Origin: Alphaproteobacteria bacterium
GTDB taxonomy: Bacteria > Pseudomonadota > Alphaproteobacteria > Rhizobiales > Beijerinckiaceae
Direction: 5' to 3'
NCBI GenBank assembly: GCA_009920595.1
Contig: RFZR01000006.1
Location: 1 to 22,020, forward strand
Length of the DNA stretch: 22,020 nucleotides
Shown: positions 21,920 through 22,020 of the stretch, piece by piece
Numbering within the stretch: position 1 is the stretch's first letter
Layout: every line of letters begins with the position of its first letter
Position numbers and translations under genes: made by a program
The notes under the pieces: model-generated
Seen by the model: the letters and a program-made list of their open reading frames with translations, nothing else
The model's database searches: none
Told to the model about the DNA's origin: nothing

Positions 21920-22020
21920 ATGCGGTTTGCGGCACGGGTAGACCATCTAGGCGGCGGCTCGGTCAGAGCCTGGGACATCCATAATGCGGGAAAAGATGCG
22001 CTTGCCCGGGGTGAGAATGT
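21920..22020 (+). CDS. Class I/II PLP aminotransferase, arginine:pyruvate transaminase-like, 3' end outside window
   Basis: Only the first 33 codons are visible. They read MRFAARVDHLGGGSVRAWDIH and continue NAGKDALARGENV. The pattern AWDIH, followed by an Ala/Arg-rich helix ending GENV just before the expected VGDPDF segment, matches the N-terminus of AruH-type arginine:pyruvate transaminases and related fold-type I aminotransferases. CAGGAG lies 6 nt before the ATG. It is divergent from a basic amino acid importer, which fits uptake and deamination of arginine. The catalytic lysine lies beyond the edge, so the substrate is inferred from family and neighbours. Confidence 0.75.
   Translation, partial: MRFAARVDHLGGGSVRAWDIHNAGKDALARGEN

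Overview
The window looks like an alphaproteobacterial chromosome segment, most likely Hyphomicrobiales (Rhizobiales), of moderate GC by eye. The basis is the close resemblance of the Pot, PuuA/PuuB, CoxG-like and basic amino acid ABC proteins to proteins of that group and the tight operon packing. No rRNA, tRNA, CRISPR array, insertion sequence or phage gene was seen. The assignment is from protein character only, so genus is not claimed.

Layout. (1) 1-2511, plus strand: 3' part of a thiol (Cys-type) glutathione peroxidase, a dienelactone hydrolase, an unrecognised protein with a possible nucleotide-binding loop, and a CoxG/SRPBCC protein. (2) 2631-6395, plus strand: pabB-pabA-pabC (4-aminobenzoate for folate) followed 3 nt later by an agmatinase-type ureohydrolase. 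(3) 6409-10457, minus strand: puuB-like FAD oxidoreductase, a broken spuC-like putrescine aminotransferase, and a puuA-like gamma-glutamylputrescine synthetase. (4) 10458-10770: divergent control region. (5) 10771-16499, plus strand: potF, a strong terminator hairpin, potG, a broken potH, potI, a small cupin, and a second glutamine-synthetase-like ligase. (6) 16500-18528, minus strand: UDP-galactopyranose mutase and a glycosyltransferase-like protein with no normal start codon. (7) 18623-21712, minus strand: a basic amino acid (arginine/ornithine/lysine/histidine type) ABC importer, and divergent from it at the right edge the start of an arginine:pyruvate transaminase-like gene.

How it fits together. 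Regions 2 to 5 form a polyamine module. Agmatinase can make putrescine, PotFGHI would import it, and two routes would degrade it: glutamylation by PuuA then oxidation by PuuB, or direct transamination by the SpuC-like enzyme. Region 7 supplies and catabolises basic amino acids, the precursors of agmatine and putrescine.

Most notable: two genes of the polyamine module (spuC-like and potH) each carry an internal deletion that also shifts the frame, about 50 and about 155 bp by comparison with remembered family sequences. Both lengths are congruent to 2 modulo 3. Either putrescine import and transamination are decaying together, or the assembly has two local collapses. No wholly new system was identified. 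The best leads are these paired lesions, the ATT-start glycosyltransferase behind a hairpin, and the terminator-like hairpins placed after both periplasmic binding-protein genes.
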